Assembly (NCBI GenBank): GCA_036524675.1
Contig: DATDBU010000201.1
Location: 1 to 10,558, forward strand
Origin: DATDAW01 sp036524675
Lineage (GTDB): Bacteria > Verrucomicrobiota > Verrucomicrobiia > Chthoniobacterales > DASVRZ01
DNA: 10,558 nucleotides
Direction of reading: 5' to 3'
The position numbers and the translations under genes were made by a program. The notes beneath the pieces were generated by a model. It was given only the letters and a program-made list of their open reading frames with translations. It had not been told where the DNA came from and did not search any database. Below, in pieces: positions 7,852-10,558 of this stretch (the first letter of the stretch is position 1; each line of letters starts with the position of its first letter).

Positions 7852-8865
7852 ATGAAAACAACCGACTACCGCAACTTCGGACGCACCGGCGTCAAAATCT
7901 CCCCACTCACCCTCGGCTGCATGATGTTCGGCCGACGAACCGAACTCGATGAAAGCATCCGAATCATCGACCGGGCCATCGACGCAGGCATTAACATCCT
8001 CGATACCGCTAACGTCTATTCGCGCGGTCGCAGCGAAGAAATCACTGGCGAAGCCCTCAAGCGCAACGGAAAACGCGAGCAAGTATTCTTGGCTACTAAA
8101 GTCCATGGCACAATGGACGATGTCGACCCTAACAAACAAGGCAATTCGCGCCGTCATATCATCGAGCAGGCGGAGGCCAGTCTGCGTCGTCTCAAGACTG
8201 ACTATATCGACCTTTACCAGATTCATCGTCCGCGGCCCGAAGTCTCCATCGACGAGACATTGCGCGCGCTCGACGACCTCGTCCGTTCGGGAAAAGTTCG
8301 CTATATCGGCACATCGACTTTTGCCGGCTGGCAGGTCGTCGAATCCCTATGGGCAAGCAAGGAACTGGGCCTCCATCGCTTCATTTCAGAGCAGCCACCC
8401 TATAACCTTCTGGACCGCCGCATCGAACGGGAATTGATCCCCGTGGCGCAAACCTACGGCCTGGCCGTCATTCCATGGAGTCCCCTCGGCGGCGGCATCC
8501 TCACAGGAAAATACCAGCGCGGCCAGCCGTTCCCCACCGATTCACGTTACTCCAATGCGTCCCCGGTGCAGGCTCGCCGTTTTACCGAGCAAGTCTACGA
8601 TGTCATCGAACCACTCGGCGAAATCGCAGCCGCGAAGGGCGTGCCTCTTTCTCAGCTGGCGCTCGCGTGGACCCTCTATCAGCCAGGCATTACGAGCCCT
8701 ATTATCGGTCCCCGCACGCTGGAACAGCTCGAAGACGCCCTCAAGGCGCTGGATGTGACGTTTACGCAGGAAGACTTTAAAAAAATCGACGAAATCATCC
8801 CACCAGGGACGCACGTCTCGCCGTTCTACGAGGCGAATCATAGCCTGTCCCAACACCGTTGGTAA
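7852..8865 (+). CDS. Aldo/keto reductase
   Basis: This 337-residue NADPH-dependent oxidoreductase has the (alpha/beta)8 fold and reduces aldehydes or ketones. The catalytic tetrad is visible: Asp51 and Tyr56 in ILDTANVY (49-56), Lys83 in ATKVHG, and His125 in LYQIHRP. The C-terminal cofactor-binding segment TSPIIGPRTLEQLEDALKAL is also present. The N-terminal YRNFGRTGVKISPLTLGCMMFG is typical of the AKR subgroup related to YajO/Gfo-like soluble reductases of 310-350 residues. It begins 33 bases after the DUF5069 stop, behind a T/C-rich stretch with no Shine-Dalgarno. Sulfur residues are few (4 Met, 1 Cys), three of them in one CMM cluster. The physiological substrate is unknown. Confidence 0.93.
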   Translation: MKTTDYRNFGRTGVKISPLTLGCMMFGRRTELDESIRIIDRAIDAGINILDTANVYSRGRSEEITGEALKRNGKREQVFLATKVHGTMDDVDPNKQGNSRRHIIEQAEASLRRLKTDYIDLYQIHRPRPEVSIDETLRALDDLVRSGKVRYIGTSTFAGWQVVESLWASKELGLHRFISEQPPYNLLDRRIERELIPVAQTYGLAVIPWSPLGGGILTGKYQRGQPFPTDSRYSNASPVQARRFTEQVYDVIEPLGEIAAAKGVPLSQLALAWTLYQPGITSPIIGPRTLEQLEDALKALDVTFTQEDFKKIDEIIPPGTHVSPFYEANHSLSQHRW

Positions 8866-8883
8866 CACCATCCGTCGCCAGCC

Positions 8884-9705
8884 ATGCCGGAAATCAATGC
8901 ACTCCTCTACGCCCGCTACGGCGAGGCTGCGCCGCAAACCTTGCAGCCGCCAGCCAACGATGTTATCGCCACGTTGCTAAATCATCGCTCCGTTCGCGCC
9001 TATCTGCCTGATGCATTGGATCCCGGCGTGCTGGAGCTCCTCATTTCCGTCGCGCAATCCGCCTCCACCTCTTCCAACCTCCAGGCATGGAGTGTGGTCG
9101 CGGTGGAGGAAAAGGATCACAAGGCCCGGCTCGCCGCGCATTGCGGAAATCAAAAGCACATCCTCGAGGCGCCGCTTTTTCTGGCCTGGATCGTCGACCT
9201 CGCCCGTCTGCGTCGGGTGGCTCAAAATGCCGGCTCATCATCCGATGGGCTGGATTTCCTCGAAACCTTTCTCATCGGCGTGATCGACGCGGCTCTGGCC
9301 GCTCAGAACGTCGTTGCCGCCGCTGAATCATTGGGCCTGGGCACCGTTTACATCGGCGCGTTACGTAACCACCCCGAAAAGGTTGCAGCCGAACTTCGTC
9401 TTCCAACGGAAACCTTTCCGATCTTTGGCTTGATAGTCGGCAAACCAGATCCAACCCGTCCCTCTGCTATCAAACCCCGTCTGCCGCAGCCGGCCGTGCT
9501 ACACAGAGAATACTACCAGGTGGAGCCGCAGGACGACGCGGTCGCGCTTTACGATGAAATCATCGGGGCATTCTACGCCGAGCAAAAACTCCCTCAGCAA
9601 CAATGGACCCGGCATACCGCCAATCGCATCAAGGCGGCCGAATCCTTGGGTTCGCGAGTGCGCCTCCGCGAAGCCATATCCAATCTCGGATTCCAAATCC
9701 CCTGA
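8884..9705 (+). CDS. NfsA/FRP-type FMN-dependent nitroreductase (NADPH oxidoreductase)
   Basis: This 273-residue flavoprotein belongs to the larger NfsA-like branch of the nitroreductase superfamily (usual length about 240-280). Visible FMN-binding elements are NHRSVRAY (33-40), QSASTSSNLQAW (58-69), AAQNVVAAAESLGLGTVYIG (139-158) and PIFGLIVGKP (179-188). These are followed by the branch-typical KPRLPQPAVLHREYY (197-211). It lies 18 bases after the reductase stop and is the last gene before a new promoter. It contains only the initiator Met and one Cys (87). Such enzymes supply reduced flavin or reduce nitro and quinone compounds. In sulfur-scavenging clusters flavin reductases can feed monooxygenases, but no monooxygenase is visible here. 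Confidence 0.91.
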   Translation: MPEINALLYARYGEAAPQTLQPPANDVIATLLNHRSVRAYLPDALDPGVLELLISVAQSASTSSNLQAWSVVAVEEKDHKARLAAHCGNQKHILEAPLFLAWIVDLARLRRVAQNAGSSSDGLDFLETFLIGVIDAALAAQNVVAAAESLGLGTVYIGALRNHPEKVAAELRLPTETFPIFGLIVGKPDPTRPSAIKPRLPQPAVLHREYYQVEPQDDAVALYDEIIGAFYAEQKLPQQQWTRHTANRIKAAESLGSRVRLREAISNLGFQIP

Positions 9706-9717
9706 TCCGCTCCTAAC

Positions 9718-9737
9718 TTTTCCGCTGAATCGGAAAA
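9718..9737. terminator. Hairpin after the last gene of the first unit
   Basis: TTTTCCG (9718-9724), loop CTGAAT and CGGAAAA (9731-9737) form a perfect 7-bp stem just downstream of the nitroreductase stop and 15 bases before the second promoter. The location suits an operon end, but the bases after the stem on the plus strand are A, not T, so it is not a textbook intrinsic terminator. Confidence 0.3.
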
Positions 9738-9752
9738 ATGCCGAAGAAACCG

Positions 9753-9780
9753 TTGACATACCCTATTAGTTTAATAGTGT
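9753..9780 (+). promoter_or_regulatory. Promoter of the TonB-dependent receptor unit (cassette copy 2)
   Basis: TTGACA (9753-9758) is followed after 16 bases by TAGTGT (9775-9780) as the probable weak -10 box, the same architecture as at 3068. Between and over them lies a perfect dyad, CTATTA-GTT-TAATAG (9763-9777), extendable to ACCCTATTA/TAATAGTGT with one mismatch. A dyad covering the spacer and -10 box is where a repressor, or an activator that reshapes the spacer, would bind. The shared ATACCCTAT suggests both promoters answer to the same factor. Confidence 0.75.
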
Positions 9781-9792
9781 TTCATCCAATCT

Positions 9793-9848
9793 GAGCAACC
9801 CCACGCGGGCGTCTCAAAAAACCGACTGCATCAGCAGAGGCAGGTTTC
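9793..9848 (+). ncRNA. Candidate cis-regulatory leader RNA, copy 2
   Basis: Hairpin 1 is GAG (9793-9795) with CTC (9813-9815), enclosing CCC/GGG (9800-9802 with 9807-9809) and an ACGC loop. After an A-rich linker come ACCGA (9821-9825) and hairpin 2, CTGC (9826-9829) with GCAG (9834-9837), then AGGC. A possible outer stem is AAACC/GGTTT (9819-9823 with 9843-9847). Compared with copy 1, the second pair of hairpin 2 changed from C-G to U-A on both sides, preserving the stem. The distance from the -35 box is identical in both copies (40 nt). The conserved GRAGGC is Shine-Dalgarno-like but has no start codon at a usable distance, so it is probably not a ribosome site for an ORF. Confidence 0.66.
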
Positions 9849-9950
9849 ACAACACCGTCGAAAGCGCGCCACATCTTTCGCGCCCCGCCGACAACCACCC
9901 ACCGGCGATTAATGCCTCACCTCTTTTCGTACTTTTCCCTGAAACATTCA

Positions 9951-10558
9951 ATGACAACGGTATTGCCAGTATCAGCCAAACAGAAAAAATCCCCGGAGCG
10001 CATCGCCCCTGTTTTGGCTCTCATCCTTCTTTCTTCGATTCACATAAACGCTCAGGAAACAACCCGCGCGCCGGAGCCTGTCGCCACACAACTCGACTCC
10101 GTAGTCGTCACAGGCGCAGTTGCCGACCCGCTGACTGCGCCAAGCGCGGATACGGCAACGGCGGAGTTGAGCCAGGTTCCGGGTGGAACCGCCGTGATCC
10201 GAGCCGAAGAACGTCAGCAAGCAGCCGCCAACAACGTCGCCGATCTCCTCGTCAATCAACCGGGCGTGCAAGTCCGCGACGCTGGCGGACGAAATGAAGC
10301 CGGGATACTCTCGGTCCGCGGAGCCGGAACAAACAACGGAGGCCCCTTCGGCAACACCACCAAAGGCGTGAGTATCTTTGTAAATGGCCTCCCGGTTACC
10401 TCGCCCGGTGCTTACGCATTTGAGGCGCCCGACGCGCTTGCGACTGACTACGTTGAAGTGCTCCGTGGATCGAGCGCCTTGACCTACGGTTCATTGAGTC
10501 TCGGCGGCGGAATCGACTACGTTTACCATACCGGACATAACTCATCTCCCGGTCTGGT
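9951..10558 (+). CDS. TonB-dependent outer-membrane receptor, N-terminal part (3' truncated by window)
   Basis: The frame stays open to the window edge (202 complete codons). A basic n-region (KQKK, residues 10-13) and hydrophobic core (about 18-32) ending INA form a signal peptide, cleaved about after residue 34. A TonB box, DSVVVTG, lies at 49-55. The plug domain runs from about 74, with VPGGTAVIRAEE, VADLLVNQPGVQVRD, SVRGAG, VNGLPVTSPG, YVEVLRGSSALTYGSLSLGGGIDYV. This resembles FecA-like receptors that import iron chelates or other organic ligands; the substrate is unknown. The 22-strand barrel lies beyond the window. An in-frame ATG at 9912 would add 13 residues; I prefer 9951 because it gives a more usual signal peptide, without ribosome-site support for either. 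There is no Cys and only the initiator Met. It would draw energy from a TonB system such as the one at 766-2662. Confidence 0.93.
   Translation, partial: MTTVLPVSAKQKKSPERIAPVLALILLSSIHINAQETTRAPEPVATQLDSVVVTGAVADPLTAPSADTATAELSQVPGGTAVIRAEERQQAAANNVADLLVNQPGVQVRDAGGRNEAGILSVRGAGTNNGGPFGNTTKGVSIFVNGLPVTSPGAYAFEAPDALATDYVEVLRGSSALTYGSLSLGGGIDYVYHTGHNSSPGL

Noticed and set aside
9836..9840. AGAGG (and GGAGG at 3151-3155) as a ribosome-binding site for a leader peptide
   Set aside because: No ATG, GTG or TTG lies at a suitable distance downstream in both copies, so it is better explained as part of the RNA motif.

Overview
The window looks chromosomal, from a moderately GC-rich Gram-negative bacterium. 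The gene set (gyrB, an exbB-exbD-tonB operon, a DUF5069 protein, a TonB-dependent receptor) and the general protein character fit Verrucomicrobiota, probably an Opitutaceae-like lineage. That assignment is a judgement from sequence character, not a search result. Most starts lack a clear Shine-Dalgarno sequence.

Layout. 1-396 is the 3' end of gyrB, followed by a small one-helix membrane protein (435-677). 766-2662 on the minus strand is a tight exbB-exbD-tonB operon, the energy module for outer-membrane receptors. 2663-3067 is a gene-free divergent region holding one terminator-like hairpin. From 3068 a plus-strand unit begins with a promoter and a structured 5' leader, followed by a 15-codon upstream ORF that overlaps the next start. 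Then come an oligopeptide-type ABC permease (DppC-like), a fused two-domain ABC ATPase (DppD-DppF-like), a nitroreductase broken by a one-base frameshift, a dienelactone hydrolase-like protein, a DUF5069 protein, an aldo/keto reductase and an NfsA-like nitroreductase. At 9753 a second copy of the promoter-leader cassette opens a unit that begins with a TonB-dependent receptor cut off by the window end.

Main discovery candidate. The two cassettes (from 3068 and from 9753) align without gaps over about 90 nt. They share TTGACATACCCTAT. Then, at exactly the same distance (40 nt from the -35 box), they share a GAG...CCC...GGG...CTC hairpin and an ACCGA-CYGC-NNNN-GCRG-AGGC hairpin. The second hairpin has a compensatory C-G to U-A change. 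The stretch around the expected transcription start is not conserved (2 of 10 identical), so this looks like selection on an RNA and not a recent duplication. I do not recognise it as an established riboswitch class.

Physiological clue. The proteins encoded between 3271 and the end are strongly depleted in sulfur amino acids. Excluding initiators there are about 19 Met+Cys in about 2,257 residues (0.8%), against about 2.1% for the flanking genes of this window. Five of the eight contain no Met besides the initiator. Such depletion is a known mark of proteins made during sulfur starvation. Together with the gene types (outer-membrane receptor, Dpp-type ABC transporter, flavin and NADPH oxidoreductases), I infer a sulfur-scavenging regulon controlled by a leader RNA and possibly a DNA operator. 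The ligand or regulator is unknown.
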